A stretch of 64,000 bases of DNA, taken from assembly GCF_009938205.1 (NCBI RefSeq), contig NZ_AP019655.1, positions 682,001-746,000 of the forward strand, in the 5' to 3' direction. Within the stretch, counting starts at the first letter, position 1; the number at the start of each line of letters is the position of its first letter. Positions 26,337-35,962 of this stretch are shown piece after piece. The translations under genes and the position numbers were made by a program. The notes beneath the pieces were generated by a model. The model ran no database searches. It saw only the letters and a program-made list of their open reading frames with translations, and was not told the origin of the DNA. The DNA comes from Vibrio panuliri (GTDB lineage: Bacteria; Pseudomonadota; Gammaproteobacteria; Enterobacterales; Vibrionaceae).

Positions 26337-26925
26337 CAATTACGATAGAAATTCGGTTGTCATCAAGTGGGTTCATATGTGGATAAGGAACAGCTTGGAA
26401 AACTTTTTTAAACTGGTTCGCATAGTAATAAGCTTTCGCTGTCGACCATAAGTTCAAAATGGTCACTCCCAAAAACAATGCAAGTGCCAATTTTGGAAGT
26501 AGTTTATATCCTGGTTTTTTTCCCAAACTTGGAGGAAACAACTCATTTGGAATCGTTTGCTCATTAATTGATGTTTGATTTTCTTTGTCTGATAACTCAA
26601 AGTTTAATGAATATCCCACACCTGGCACATTAACCAAAATGTCTTTTTCAGTATCTTCAAGCACTATTCTTGTACGATTGATTAGCTGTGGCAAACTCTC
26701 TGGCGAGGTTGGTTTTGACTCCCAGACAAAATCAACAATATCTTTGCGTTGAAGCACTTCAGGGTGTGCTTGATACAAACACTGTAAAAGACGAAATTGC
26801 TTTGGCGTGATTGTAATGTCTTCTCCTACTTTTGGGTGGTTTTCTTTTTGGACTCGTTCCATTTTTTTTGACTCCGCATCCCAGGTGAAATTACCGAGAA
26901 TCAGAGTGATACTATTATTCTTCAT
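26284..26925 (-). CDS. ToxR/TcpP/CadC-like membrane-bound transcriptional regulator
   Basis: A 213-residue protein with an N-terminal winged-helix domain of the OmpR/PhoB type without a receiver (KQFRLLQCLYQAHPEVLQRKDIVDFVWES, then LPQLINRTRIVLED and VPGVGYSLNF). One transmembrane helix follows (about 145-160, LPKLALALFLGVTILNLW), and a short periplasmic tail. The tail has two cysteines, C201 and C212, eleven residues apart, as in TcpP. Such proteins sense the envelope and bind DNA from the membrane. It overlaps the small membrane protein gene and has about 650 bases of AT-rich DNA upstream. Its targets are unknown; the adjacent capsule locus is one candidate. Confidence 0.75.
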   Translation of the reverse strand: MKNNSITLILGNFTWDAESKKMERVQKENHPKVGEDITITPKQFRLLQCLYQAHPEVLQRKDIVDFVWESKPTSPESLPQLINRTRIVLEDTEKDILVNVPGVGYSLNFELSDKENQTSINEQTIPNELFPPSLGKKPGYKLLPKLALALFLGVTILNLWSTAKAYYYANQFKKVFQAVPYPHMNPLDDNRISIVIDDNECIYRKSTQILTCA

Positions 26926-27577
26926 AGCTCAACCGATAGCGTACTAGCAATAAGCTAATAGGCCTCTAAACACTGTGAGTTGTTATACAGATAGTGTTGT
27001 TTGACGTGTTAGTTAATCATCGGAATTTGATGATGATTTAGGACCCTTATTTGTGTTTGGTTTTTCTTGATTAAAATTATATTAGTGATATAAGTTGCTT
27101 TAGTTTTTTTGATATTAACGGTCGCTATGATTGTTATTGTAAGTCGATGAATATCTGTTAGCTAAGCAATGTAACTTGATGTAATTACACCTAAGTATGT
27201 ACGTTAGTAGACTTCCTGTATCAATTTATAAACAATAAATAATTATATACATGACGATTAAATAATCAAGGTCTCATATACGAAACAATAAAAAACATTT
27301 ATTATCGAATGCAATTTATACAATATAAACGTACTTTAACGCTTGCGGTGGTTGTTTTTTGAACGCTTGTTTTTTTGGTGTGACTGACTGATATTACTTA
27401 GGTTTTTTCTATGAGTATTATGTTGTTATTAAAAGTTTGAAATAACATGTGCGCCGATTTTTCTGATTTATCAATTGAGTAACAGTTATCACGATATAGC
27501 AACTTTGATGCGCGCTACTTACCAGAGATATTATATTAGCTATTAGCATACCCGTCGTTCAGAGTTATATTGCTTAA
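26926..27577. promoter_or_regulatory. Long AT-rich intergenic region upstream of the ToxR-like gene
   Basis: About 650 bases without a credible gene, rich in A and T. It holds the promoter of the minus-strand regulator and follows the 3' end of the ETF-QO gene on the other side. TGTAA occurs at 27138, 27170 and 27180, the last two with starts ten bases apart, and an 8-base AACGCTTG sequence occurs twice near 27340-27370. A role for these as binding sites is speculative. Confidence 0.35.
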
Positions 27578-29239
27578 CTACATATTCTGATAATTAGGTC
27601 CGCCACCGCCTTCAGGAGTTTGCCAGCGAATATTTTGTGATGGGTCTTTTATGTCGCATGTTTTGCAGTGAATACAGTTACTGGCGTTAATTTGGAAATT
27701 GAGTTTGCCGTTAACCTCCACAAATTCATAGACGCCGGCGGGGCAATAACGTTGACTAGGTTCATCAAACTGACCGAGATGCACATCAATTGGGATAGTT
27801 TCATCGGTTAGAACTAAATGGCATGGCTGATTTTCCTCATGTTGTGTAGCAGAAAGGAAAACTGACGATGGTCTATCAAAGCTAAGAATGCCATCAGGCT
27901 TGGGGTAATTGATCGGCAGACAATCATGAGAGGTGCGCAGTTGCTGGTGATCATGCTGCTTATCGTGGACTGTCCACGGTACAGGTTGCTTAAGTAGCGG
28001 ATGCCACAAGTTATGCTCAAAGGCTGAAAGTGCTCCGCCGAGCAGTGTACCGAATTGATGAATATAACTCCCAGCGTTGCGAGTGTCATATAGCTCCTCA
28101 TAGAGCCACGATTGCTCGAATCGACCCTGATAGTCGGGGACTTTTTCAGACGTTGAAAAGGCATGAAATATGGCCTCCGCCGCCAGTAACCCTGACTTCA
28201 TTGCGCTATGGCTACCTTTGATTTTCGCGACGTTCAGTGTTCCGGCATCGCAACCGATCAAAAGACCGCCGTGGAACTGTTGTTTTGGCAATGAAGATAT
28301 CCCACCTTTGGCTATCGCCCTTGCTCCATAAGCCACTCGCTCTGCGCCTTGCAAATGTTGTTTAATTGCGGGGTGATGTTTAAAGCGTTGAAATTCTTCA
28401 AATGGGTCAAGGTAAGGATTGCGGTAGTTTAAATCGACAATCAAGCCGATACTGACTTGGTTGTTATCTAGATGATAAACAAAACCGCCTCCAGAAGTAC
28501 GCGACTCACTGAGCGGCCAACCTGTTGAATGTATTACCTTGCCAATCGGTGGAGTGGTATCTGCTGGCATCTGCCATATCTCTTTTAAACCTAGTGCGTA
28601 GTGCTGTGGCTGTTTGCCTTTATCTAGCGAGAAATTCTTAATCAGTTGCTTGCCTAAATGGCCCCGACATCCTTCGGCAAAAATCGTGTATTGGGCTTTA
28701 AGCTCAATACCGGCTTGAAAGTTGGATTTGGGTTGATGATTTTTGTCGCGTCCCATGTCACTGGTGTTAATCCCAGTGACAACGCCATTGGCATCGTAAT
28801 TGATACTCGAAGCGGCAAAGCCTGGAAATATCTCTACACCAAGGGACTCCGCTTGTTCTGCCAACCAGCGACACAGGTTGGCAAGGCTAATCACATAGTT
28901 ATCTGTGCTGTTTTGCAACGGCTTGGGAGTGAGAAAGTGAGGTACTCGCACATGGTTATACTCAGTCGTCAGATAGAGTAAAGAATCGTCTTGGACCGCA
29001 ACCGTGACAGGGGCACCAAGCGTGCGCCAGTCTGGAAAGAGCTCTTCTAGAGCGCGCGTTTCAAACACCGCACCAGATAGTATATGCGCGCCAACTTCAG
29101 ATCCTTTTTCAATCACACAAATAGAGAGAGGTTCTTGATCACTTTGTTGATTTAATTGAGCGAGTCGACAGGCAGCGCTTAACCCAGCAGGACCGGCCCC
29201 CACGATAACCACATCGAACTCCATGCATTCTCTTTCCAT
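27578..29239 (-). CDS. Electron transfer flavoprotein-ubiquinone oxidoreductase, copy 1
   Basis: A 553-residue ETF-QO that passes electrons from reduced ETF to ubiquinone at the inner membrane. The FAD site VVIVGAGPAGLSAACRL is at the N-terminus. The ubiquinone/FAD body includes GCDAGTLNVAKIKGSHSAMKSG. The C-terminus carries the 4Fe-4S ligands YCPAGVYEF and CIHCKTCDIKDPSQN. AGGGAG is 8-10 bases before the ATG. It is the fourth gene of bkdA1-bkdA2-bkdB-ETF-QO, 19 bases after bkdB. A second copy of the same length lies at 36847-38481. This copy would serve acyl-CoA dehydrogenases of branched-chain breakdown. Confidence 0.9.
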   Translation of the reverse strand: MERECMEFDVVIVGAGPAGLSAACRLAQLNQQSDQEPLSICVIEKGSEVGAHILSGAVFETRALEELFPDWRTLGAPVTVAVQDDSLLYLTTEYNHVRVPHFLTPKPLQNSTDNYVISLANLCRWLAEQAESLGVEIFPGFAASSINYDANGVVTGINTSDMGRDKNHQPKSNFQAGIELKAQYTIFAEGCRGHLGKQLIKNFSLDKGKQPQHYALGLKEIWQMPADTTPPIGKVIHSTGWPLSESRTSGGGFVYHLDNNQVSIGLIVDLNYRNPYLDPFEEFQRFKHHPAIKQHLQGAERVAYGARAIAKGGISSLPKQQFHGGLLIGCDAGTLNVAKIKGSHSAMKSGLLAAEAIFHAFSTSEKVPDYQGRFEQSWLYEELYDTRNAGSYIHQFGTLLGGALSAFEHNLWHPLLKQPVPWTVHDKQHDHQQLRTSHDCLPINYPKPDGILSFDRPSSVFLSATQHEENQPCHLVLTDETIPIDVHLGQFDEPSQRYCPAGVYEFVEVNGKLNFQINASNCIHCKTCDIKDPSQNIRWQTPEGGGGPNYQNM

Positions 29240-29258
29240 TGCTTTGCTCCCTTCAAAA

Positions 29259-30413
29259 CTACGCTGTTAACTCATGACTTGCTTTCCTTAAGTGCTGTGC
29301 GAGAGCTTTGGTAAATCTTGCCGCCTCGCCACCTGTACATGCTCGGTGATCAAAGGTGATGGAAAGGGGCATGGCTTTTATGGCAGTGACTTGGCCGTGA
29401 CGTATAACGACTTTTTCGATAATTCGCCCCGCACCAACAATGGCAACTTGTGGAGGAGTGACCACTGGCGTGGCGTAGATCCCGGCAATCGCTCCAAAGT
29501 TTGATAGTGTAATTGTTGCGTGTTGTAGTTGTTCTCGGGCTAATTTCCTTTCACGAATACCTTGCACGGTTTGGTCGAGCCATCGACGTAACTCGTGAGG
29601 TTGAAATTCATCCGCATGGCGCAAGACCGGTGCATATAAACCGTGCCGACTGTCGACTGCAATACCAATATTGACGGTACTGTGTACACAGCGGGTCATG
29701 GTTTCGGCGTCAAACCATGCATTCATCGCGGGTTCTTCTTGGCAGGCATGGACAATCGCTTGAATAAGACGAATGCTTATATCTTCATCATGGCTCCACC
29801 CATCGAGCACCGCTTCTTCAGTTATTGTTACTGAGGCAACATTTTGATGGGACTCTGCCATCGTTGCTACCATGGTTCGTCTTGCACCTTTGAGAACTTC
29901 AGTTCCGGGGCGCTGTTTGCCCGCTTCGTGGTAAATATCGGCATCAACAATCAGTCCATCCGGTCCACTGCCTTTAACGTGATCTAAATTTACCCCAAGC
30001 TTTTGAGCGAGCAAACGCGCTGAAGGTAGGGCAGAAGTGAGTTCATCAATCGAGGTGTTGTGCTCGCCACCAATCCAAAAATCATCAACGTTTACGCTAT
30101 GAGTGTGCTGCGAGACGTTGCCAACTACGGTGGCAGCATCCGCAGTTTGTGCGTGTTCCGCACTGGCGCTATCCCCGCCAGTATCGTCAATTTCCAACAA
30201 TAGTGCACCGATATTGACCACATCACCTTCCTCACCATGGCGACTGACAATTTTACCGCTGTAGGGCGCAGGTACGTCGACGGTTGCTTTTGCTGTTTCG
30301 ACGGTGAGCACCACTTGGTCAAGCTTCACCACGTCTCCAACATTGATATGCCACTTGACGATTTCAGACTCGGCAAGGCCTTCACCTAGGTCGGGTAAGT
30401 TGAATGTCTTCAT
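29259..30413 (-). CDS. bkdB: Branched-chain alpha-keto acid dehydrogenase E2 (dihydrolipoamide acyltransferase)
   Basis: A 384-residue E2 core protein. The N-terminal lipoyl domain has the modified lysine in VETAKATVDVP (K42). A linker leads to the peripheral-subunit-binding domain (SARLLAQKLGVNLDHVKGSGPDGLI), then the acyltransferase domain with NFGAIAGIYATPVVTPPQVAIVG and FDHRACTGGEAARF. The usual HxxxDG motif has Thr where Asp is expected (H356, T360), a variant that I think also occurs in other bacterial E2s. There is one lipoyl domain. The start overlaps the bkdA2 stop by four bases. It transfers branched acyl groups to CoA. Confidence 0.88.
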   Translation of the reverse strand: MKTFNLPDLGEGLAESEIVKWHINVGDVVKLDQVVLTVETAKATVDVPAPYSGKIVSRHGEEGDVVNIGALLLEIDDTGGDSASAEHAQTADAATVVGNVSQHTHSVNVDDFWIGGEHNTSIDELTSALPSARLLAQKLGVNLDHVKGSGPDGLIVDADIYHEAGKQRPGTEVLKGARRTMVATMAESHQNVASVTITEEAVLDGWSHDEDISIRLIQAIVHACQEEPAMNAWFDAETMTRCVHSTVNIGIAVDSRHGLYAPVLRHADEFQPHELRRWLDQTVQGIRERKLAREQLQHATITLSNFGAIAGIYATPVVTPPQVAIVGAGRIIEKVVIRHGQVTAIKAMPLSITFDHRACTGGEAARFTKALAQHLRKASHELTA

Positions 30414-31393
30414 TGCCAGTCCTCCATAAGTTCTCGCGCCGCGAGCACAATATCCTGTTGTTGGATCATGTAATAATCTTCATTGCGGTAGTAGGGCATT
30501 ATCGTATCCATACCCGTTACACGCTTGGGTGGTGCTTTGAGTAGGCACATCGCATGCTCCGCTGTACGTGCCAATAGTTCACTGCCAACACCACAAGTCT
30601 TACTCGCTTCATGCACCACCAGTAAGCGGCCAGTTTTCTCTAAAGAGCGGAAAATAGTCGCTGTATCCATTGGTTTTATGCTCGCAAGATCAATAACTTC
30701 GACTTCGATACCGAGTTCTGAGAGTGCTTGAGCGGCCTGAAGAGACTCAACCACGCATGCTCCCCAAGTCACGAGAGTGATATCGCGACCTTTGCGTAAG
30801 GTAAAGCAACTATCCAGGGGTAGTGCTTCGCCGTTGTCGAGTACGTTTGATTTGACGGTTCGATAGATGCGCTTGGGCTCGAAAAACATCACAGGATCAT
30901 TGCAGCGTATCGCTGCGAGCAATAGTCCATAAGCGCGTTGTGGCGAGGATGGAATGACAACCCTAAAGCCTGCGGTGTGGGCAAAGAGCGCTTCAATACT
31001 CTCAGAATGATGCTCAGGAGCGTGGATCCCACCACCAAATGGTGCACGAAAAACGGCAGGGCAGGTGAGGCGTCCACGAGTTCGGTTGCGCATACGTGCG
31101 GCATGACAAATTAAGTGCTCCATCGCAGGAAAAACAAAACCTTGAAATTGAAACTCAGCAACGGGACGTAACCCTTGTGTTGCCATGCCTACCGCAACGC
31201 CACCAATCAGCGCTTCGGCAAGAGGTGTGTCGATAACTCGTCTTAACCCAAACTTCTGCTTTAATCCAACGGTAGCGCGAAAGACACCGCCGTTGTCACC
31301 CACATCTTCACCAAGAACGATGACATTGGCATCTTTATCCATCTCATGATGAAGTGCGAGATTCACTGCTTCTACTAGGGTGATTTCAGCCAT
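30410..31393 (-). CDS. bkdA2: Branched-chain alpha-keto acid dehydrogenase E1 beta subunit
   Basis: A 327-residue transketolase-like E1 beta subunit. It has MAEITLVEAVNLALHHEM, VIVLGEDVGDNGGVFRATVGL, the conserved DTPLAEALIGGVAVGMA, EFQFQGFVFPA and the C-terminal domain VTWGACVVESL and EVIDLASIKPMD. With BkdA1 it decarboxylates keto acids from Leu, Ile and Val and passes the acyl group to the E2 lipoyl arm. It overlaps bkdA1 by eight bases and bkdB by four, showing a coupled operon. Confidence 0.9.
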   Translation of the reverse strand: MAEITLVEAVNLALHHEMDKDANVIVLGEDVGDNGGVFRATVGLKQKFGLRRVIDTPLAEALIGGVAVGMATQGLRPVAEFQFQGFVFPAMEHLICHAARMRNRTRGRLTCPAVFRAPFGGGIHAPEHHSESIEALFAHTAGFRVVIPSSPQRAYGLLLAAIRCNDPVMFFEPKRIYRTVKSNVLDNGEALPLDSCFTLRKGRDITLVTWGACVVESLQAAQALSELGIEVEVIDLASIKPMDTATIFRSLEKTGRLLVVHEASKTCGVGSELLARTAEHAMCLLKAPPKRVTGMDTIMPYYRNEDYYMIQQQDIVLAARELMEDWQ

Positions 31394-32480
31394 GTTTACC
31401 TCCTTGCATACGCATTGCTTTGTTGATCAAATGATCGCGCTGTGAATGCAGTTCTTGGGGTAATGATTCATATAGGTAGTCGAACCCAGTTTCAGGCGCT
31501 TGCTCCGGGATATTGAGGTAATGCTCTACCGCCAGTTCCACTTGCTCTTTACAGCGCTGCTGCCAATGCTGCTCTTGTTCATGGCTCCATGCGCGTTGAT
31601 TGATCAAGAAGGTTTTAAGGCGATGGATCGGCTCATATTGCCACGCGGTTTGCACCTCATCTTCATCGCGGTAACGGGTTGCATCATCGGCGGTGGTGTG
31701 GTCACTTAGACGATAACTCACCGCTTCGATCATTGTTGCGCCTTTGCCTTTGCGTGCTCTTGCAAGGGCATTTATGGTTGCATCATAAACTGCAATTACA
31801 TCATTACCATCGACGGTAATGCCGGGAATACCCGCGCCTTTGGCTTTTTCTGACAAAAACTCGGCTGCACACTGTAGGCTGCGCGGTACCGAAATCGCCC
31901 ATTGGTTGTTGTTTACGACAAACACTAGAGGGATGTTCCACGCTCCGGCGCAGTTGATGGATTCAAGAAAATCACCTTTTGAAGTGCCGCCATCACCACA
32001 CATGACCAAGGCTGCGTGATGGTTCCCTTGGATTTTTAACGCGGATGCAACGCCAACGGCATGAGTACATTGTGTAGCAATCGGGACGCAAAATGGTAAG
32101 TCTCTACTAGGGAAAGGGCTTCCTGTTGGAGCGAAGTCACTACCACGTTCATCACCTCCCCAATATTGAAGATTCTTTTCCATCGCTACGCCTCGGCACC
32201 ACATCGCCGGCATATCACGGTAATATGGCACGAAGACATCGCTTACCTGCAAAGCTCGACCTACGGCTATGCCTATTGCTTCCGAGCCCAAGTGAGAAGG
32301 GTAGGTTCCTAACTTACCGGTGCGCTGCAGAGCCACCGCCTTGTTGTCATAAGTTCGGGTTAAAACCATATCTTGGTAAAACCCAACTAGGGTATCGAGA
32401 TCAGCCCATGAGGGAAGTTGGCTGACAAGGTTCCCATCATGGTCGATAAACCGCTGCATGGGTAATGCCTGAACATTCAT
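31386..32480 (-). CDS. bkdA1: Branched-chain alpha-keto acid dehydrogenase E1 alpha subunit
   Basis: A 364-residue E1 alpha subunit. The thiamine-diphosphate motif is GDGGTSKGDF...VVNNNQWAISVP, and the YPSHLGSEAIGIAVG and YRLSDHTTADDATRYR segments are typical of this family. I chose ATG 32480 (MNVQALPMQRF) because AGGAG lies 6 bases before it; the upstream in-frame ATG at 32528 adds 16 unlikely residues and has no such site. It is the first gene of the bkd operon. No dihydrolipoamide dehydrogenase (E3) gene is in the cluster, so a shared Lpd must be used. Confidence 0.9.
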   Translation of the reverse strand: MNVQALPMQRFIDHDGNLVSQLPSWADLDTLVGFYQDMVLTRTYDNKAVALQRTGKLGTYPSHLGSEAIGIAVGRALQVSDVFVPYYRDMPAMWCRGVAMEKNLQYWGGDERGSDFAPTGSPFPSRDLPFCVPIATQCTHAVGVASALKIQGNHHAALVMCGDGGTSKGDFLESINCAGAWNIPLVFVVNNNQWAISVPRSLQCAAEFLSEKAKGAGIPGITVDGNDVIAVYDATINALARARKGKGATMIEAVSYRLSDHTTADDATRYRDEDEVQTAWQYEPIHRLKTFLINQRAWSHEQEQHWQQRCKEQVELAVEHYLNIPEQAPETGFDYLYESLPQELHSQRDHLINKAMRMQGGKHG

Positions 32481-32954
32481 CTCAAGCTCCTTTTGACGTT
32501 GCGTGTCTTTTGGACTGCAACTGTTCACTTAACCAAACTCAAAGTGGGTAGCTGAGTTTGACTGCCAAAATGTGGATTACAGCATTTGCTCAGGAGCCAG
32601 AAGGTATTTTGTGGTACTGCTTTCAATTAACAATTGGCCTTCCGGTTACGTCTTGCTGCGACACAAACAGCCAAAGTAGTGCTGAATTTTGCTGTAACCT
32701 AATACAGTAAGTGTAATCAATTTGTTAAAATGTGCTTTATGTTGGCCGTTGTACATCAGTAAAATGTTGTTTCATCTGCGCATTTGTAGGCGTTAATGCT
32801 GTAATTTCCTATTTTACGATTTGAAGAATGAATAGATTCACTGTTTGACATAACAAATTTGCAACAAAATTATGCGAGTAAAGCGTTTATACTGAGGTTA
32901 TTGAGTTATCTGCCTACCTATAGTTGTTTGTAAGTTGGGCGGTTGTGAGAATGG
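32481..32954. promoter_or_regulatory. Intergenic region between aacS and bkdA1
   Basis: About 470 bases with no coding frame, between two minus-strand genes. It should contain the bkd promoter. I did not find a copy of the 16-bp LiuR-like palindrome here, so bkd may be controlled differently from the neighbouring etf and liu genes. Confidence 0.4.
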
Positions 32955-34940
32955 TCATACGGTGTTATCTGCGTAACAGAGTATTTTGATCTCATCGAGC
33001 ACTTCAGGATTGGCAATCGCACCAACATTTTTCACCTCAAGGCCATTGATGACTTGCTTAACCGCTAACTCAACCAGTTTCCCGGAACGAGTTCTAGGGA
33101 TATCACTAATGGCAAAAATACGTTGCGGTACATGCCTTGGTGAACAGTTGGTTTTCAAAATGGAACAGATCCGTTGCTTTAGAGCCTTATCGAGCATTGA
33201 TTGTGGTTCAAGTTTAATTAGCAGCCAGATATCTTCGGTTTGTTGAGTTAGCTTTCCAACCGCAATAGAGTCGCAGATCCCTTCAATAGCATTAACTTGT
33301 TGGTATATTTCTGCGGTACCAATGCGAACGCCGCCAGGGTTAAGTGTCGTGTCACTTCGACCATAAAAAACAAATCCGCCATTTCTACTTTGCATCACGT
33401 CGTCGCCGTGGTGCCAAACATTATCGAACTTATCCCAGTAGGCTTTGTGATAACGCTGTCCATCGTCATTCCAAAAGCCAATCGGAAAATTGGGCAGTGA
33501 GTTTGTGCAGGTCAACTCTCCGCGAGCTTGCCATACTTGTGTCCCGCTCTCATCCAAGACTTGTGCATCAACACCTAAGCCAGCTTGCTGACATTCACCC
33601 CGAAAAACCGGTGAAATAGGGTTGCCAAGAACGAAGCAGCCGCAGATGTCGGTGCCCCCAGAGATAGAGGCTAAATGAACATCGGTCTTAATGTGTTGAT
33701 AAACAAAACTAAACTGCTCTGGGTACAGTACGGAGCCGGTTGAACAAATTGTACGTAACTTGCTTAGCTTATGGTGCTGGTTGGGGGAGTAACCGCTCTG
33801 TTCTATGGCTTCAAGATACTTAGCAGAGGTACCAAACAGCGTGACGGACTCGCGTTCGGCCAAATGCCATAAAATGTCGCTTGCTGGGAAAACGGGGCTG
33901 CCGTCATAAATAACAAGGGTTGCGCCACTGGCTAATGCGGAGACATGCCAGTTCCACATCATCCACCCGCACGTTGTATAGTAAAATAGATTATCTTCTG
34001 GTTTTACGTCACAGTGTAACACGTGCTCTTTTAGGTGATTGATCAACGTACCACCAACAGAATGAACGATACATTTAGGTTGTCCAGTCGTGCCGGAAGA
34101 ATAGAGAATAAACAAAGGATGGTTGAATGAAACGCGCAAGTATGAAAGTGCTTGCGGCGAGTAATGATCTAAGAGATTTTGCCAAGTTACATGGTTGTTG
34201 ACCGAAGAGCAATGCTCGTTGAGGTAATCAATTTGGCACACCTTGAGGTTGCGGCTTAGCTTGCTGCTAACCACCTTGTTTTTTGCATTCATGGGATATG
34301 TTTTGCCGTTGAACTTATAGCCATCACAACAGAACAGTACTTTAGGTTTAACTTGCCCAAAACGTTCGAGCACACTATCGGCGCCAAAATCGGGAGAGGT
34401 AGATGTCCATATCGCGCCCAGACTGGTTGTTGCAAGCATTGCAATAACTGCTTCTGGTATGTAAGGCAGATAAGCGGCGACTACATCGCCTTTCTTAACC
34501 CCGGAGGAGACTAACCATTGCTGAATGCTTGATACTTGTGCGATTAGCTCACGTCCGTTGAGCCGTCGCTGTTCACCGCTTTCATTACAAAAGCGCAGCA
34601 TGATTTGTTTGGGCTGTTGTTGCGCGAAATTTAGCAGGTTCTCAGCGTAGTTGAGCTGGCTATCCTCAAACCAAATTGTATCGCGATTAGAGGTAAGGGT
34701 TTGCCATTTTGATTTTCCGATAGAAGTCGTTTTGTCACCAAGATCGCCGATAATTTGACAAAATTGCCAAATTTCTCGCCAAAATTGTGGGCTGTTGTCT
34801 AGCGACCATTGATGAAGGTCGGCATAATTGCCGATTGGGTTAGAGGGCGATAACTGATTAATGTCCTGCGTAAAGCGCAGAAGGTTACTTTCAGCGATAC
34901 GTGTTTCAGAGGGTGACCAAATTGGTGATTGTGTTTCCAT
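32955..34940 (-). CDS. aacS: Acetoacetyl-CoA synthetase
   Basis: A 661-residue AMP-forming ligase of the acetoacetyl-CoA synthetase type. N-terminal features are NYADLHQWSLDN and SQLNYAENLL. The AMP-binding motif is ILYSSGTTGQPKCIVHSVGG, then YYTTCGWMMWNW, ISGGTDICGCF and the C-terminal GRSDTTLNPGGVRIGTAEIY with RTRSGKLVELAVK. The length matches AacS (about 650). It activates acetoacetate, which is the product of the HMG-CoA lyase encoded at 56105-57004. It lies 95 bases after etfA and could share the etfB promoter. Confidence 0.9.
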   Translation of the reverse strand: METQSPIWSPSETRIAESNLLRFTQDINQLSPSNPIGNYADLHQWSLDNSPQFWREIWQFCQIIGDLGDKTTSIGKSKWQTLTSNRDTIWFEDSQLNYAENLLNFAQQQPKQIMLRFCNESGEQRRLNGRELIAQVSSIQQWLVSSGVKKGDVVAAYLPYIPEAVIAMLATTSLGAIWTSTSPDFGADSVLERFGQVKPKVLFCCDGYKFNGKTYPMNAKNKVVSSKLSRNLKVCQIDYLNEHCSSVNNHVTWQNLLDHYSPQALSYLRVSFNHPLFILYSSGTTGQPKCIVHSVGGTLINHLKEHVLHCDVKPEDNLFYYTTCGWMMWNWHVSALASGATLVIYDGSPVFPASDILWHLAERESVTLFGTSAKYLEAIEQSGYSPNQHHKLSKLRTICSTGSVLYPEQFSFVYQHIKTDVHLASISGGTDICGCFVLGNPISPVFRGECQQAGLGVDAQVLDESGTQVWQARGELTCTNSLPNFPIGFWNDDGQRYHKAYWDKFDNVWHHGDDVMQSRNGGFVFYGRSDTTLNPGGVRIGTAEIYQQVNAIEGICDSIAVGKLTQQTEDIWLLIKLEPQSMLDKALKQRICSILKTNCSPRHVPQRIFAISDIPRTRSGKLVELAVKQVINGLEVKNVGAIANPEVLDEIKILCYADNTV

Positions 34941-35035
34941 ACTGGCCTCTAACTTTCCTTTCTTTCAAACCCAATAAGCGGCCAAGGGCAGGTGTAATAA
35001 CCTATCCCAATGGCTCTGATCCCATTTCCAAACTA

Positions 35036-35962
35036 TTACAGTTGCTCGGTAAGTTGTGGCAGTATTTCAAACAGATCGCCAACCAAGCCGTAGTCTGCGA
35101 CTTCAAAAATTGGACTGTCGGGATCTTTATTAATAGCCACGATGACTTTCGACTCTTTCATGCCTGCTAAGTGTTGAATCGCACCAGAGATACCAACAGC
35201 AATATAAAGTTTGGGAGCGACAATTTTACCGGTTTGCCCGACTTGTAAATCGTTGGCAACAAATCCCGCATCCACTGCAGCACGTGACGCTCCAATTGCG
35301 GCACCCAACTTATCAGCCAATTGCTCAATCAAAGCAAAATTCTCTTTGCTGCCAACCCCGCGTCCCCCGGAAATGACGATCTCTGCTGCGGTCAGTTCCG
35401 GACGCTCGTTTTCGGTTTTGTCAAAACGGACCATTGAAACTGTTGCTGGTGGCGCATCTATTTGGAATTGCTCAATAGGGGCGTTGTTGTTGAGTCTGAC
35501 AGGGTCAAATGCGGAACCACGAACCGTAATAACGCGAGTACTATCACGAGTGGTTACTTTCGCAAAGGCGTTGCCAGCATAAATAGGACGAACAAAGGTA
35601 TCTTCACTTATTACTTGGACGATATCTGAAAGCTGCCCAACACCCATTTTCGCCGCAACTCTTGGAGCAAGGTCTTTGCCCTGGGACGATGCGCAAAACC
35701 AAATCCCTTGATAATCTGACGCTAAGTTAGTGATAACTGGACTTAGCATTTCAGCAAAGTGATAACCAAACTCTGGAGTATCGACAATCAACACTTGAGA
35801 AACCGTTTCCGCTTTGGCTGCTTGCTCAGCAACTGATTGGCAGTCACTGCCGATAACCAAAACCGTGTTCGCAGTGCCAGTATGACTGGCGGCTTGTATC
35901 ACTTTAAGCGTATCAACATGGAGATGTTGATTGTCGTGCTCTGCAATAATTAAGTTTTTCAT
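35036..35962 (-). CDS. etfA: Electron transfer flavoprotein alpha subunit
   Basis: A 308-residue ETF alpha subunit. The N-terminal domain starts MKNLIIAEHDNQHL. The C-terminal FAD domain has SGGRGVGSKENF, GASRAAVDAGF, GQTGKIVAPKLYIAVGISGA and INKDPDSPIFEVADYGLVGD. It receives electrons from acyl-CoA dehydrogenases such as Ivd and gives them to ETF-QO. It overlaps etfB by four bases (ATGA). Confidence 0.92.
   Translation of the reverse strand: MKNLIIAEHDNQHLHVDTLKVIQAASHTGTANTVLVIGSDCQSVAEQAAKAETVSQVLIVDTPEFGYHFAEMLSPVITNLASDYQGIWFCASSQGKDLAPRVAAKMGVGQLSDIVQVISEDTFVRPIYAGNAFAKVTTRDSTRVITVRGSAFDPVRLNNNAPIEQFQIDAPPATVSMVRFDKTENERPELTAAEIVISGGRGVGSKENFALIEQLADKLGAAIGASRAAVDAGFVANDLQVGQTGKIVAPKLYIAVGISGAIQHLAGMKESKVIVAINKDPDSPIFEVADYGLVGDLFEILPQLTEQL

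Noticed and set aside
29301..29834. Plus-strand frames opposite bkdB
   Set aside because: Shadows of the bkdB coding strand; the proteins show no family features and bkdB is strongly supported.
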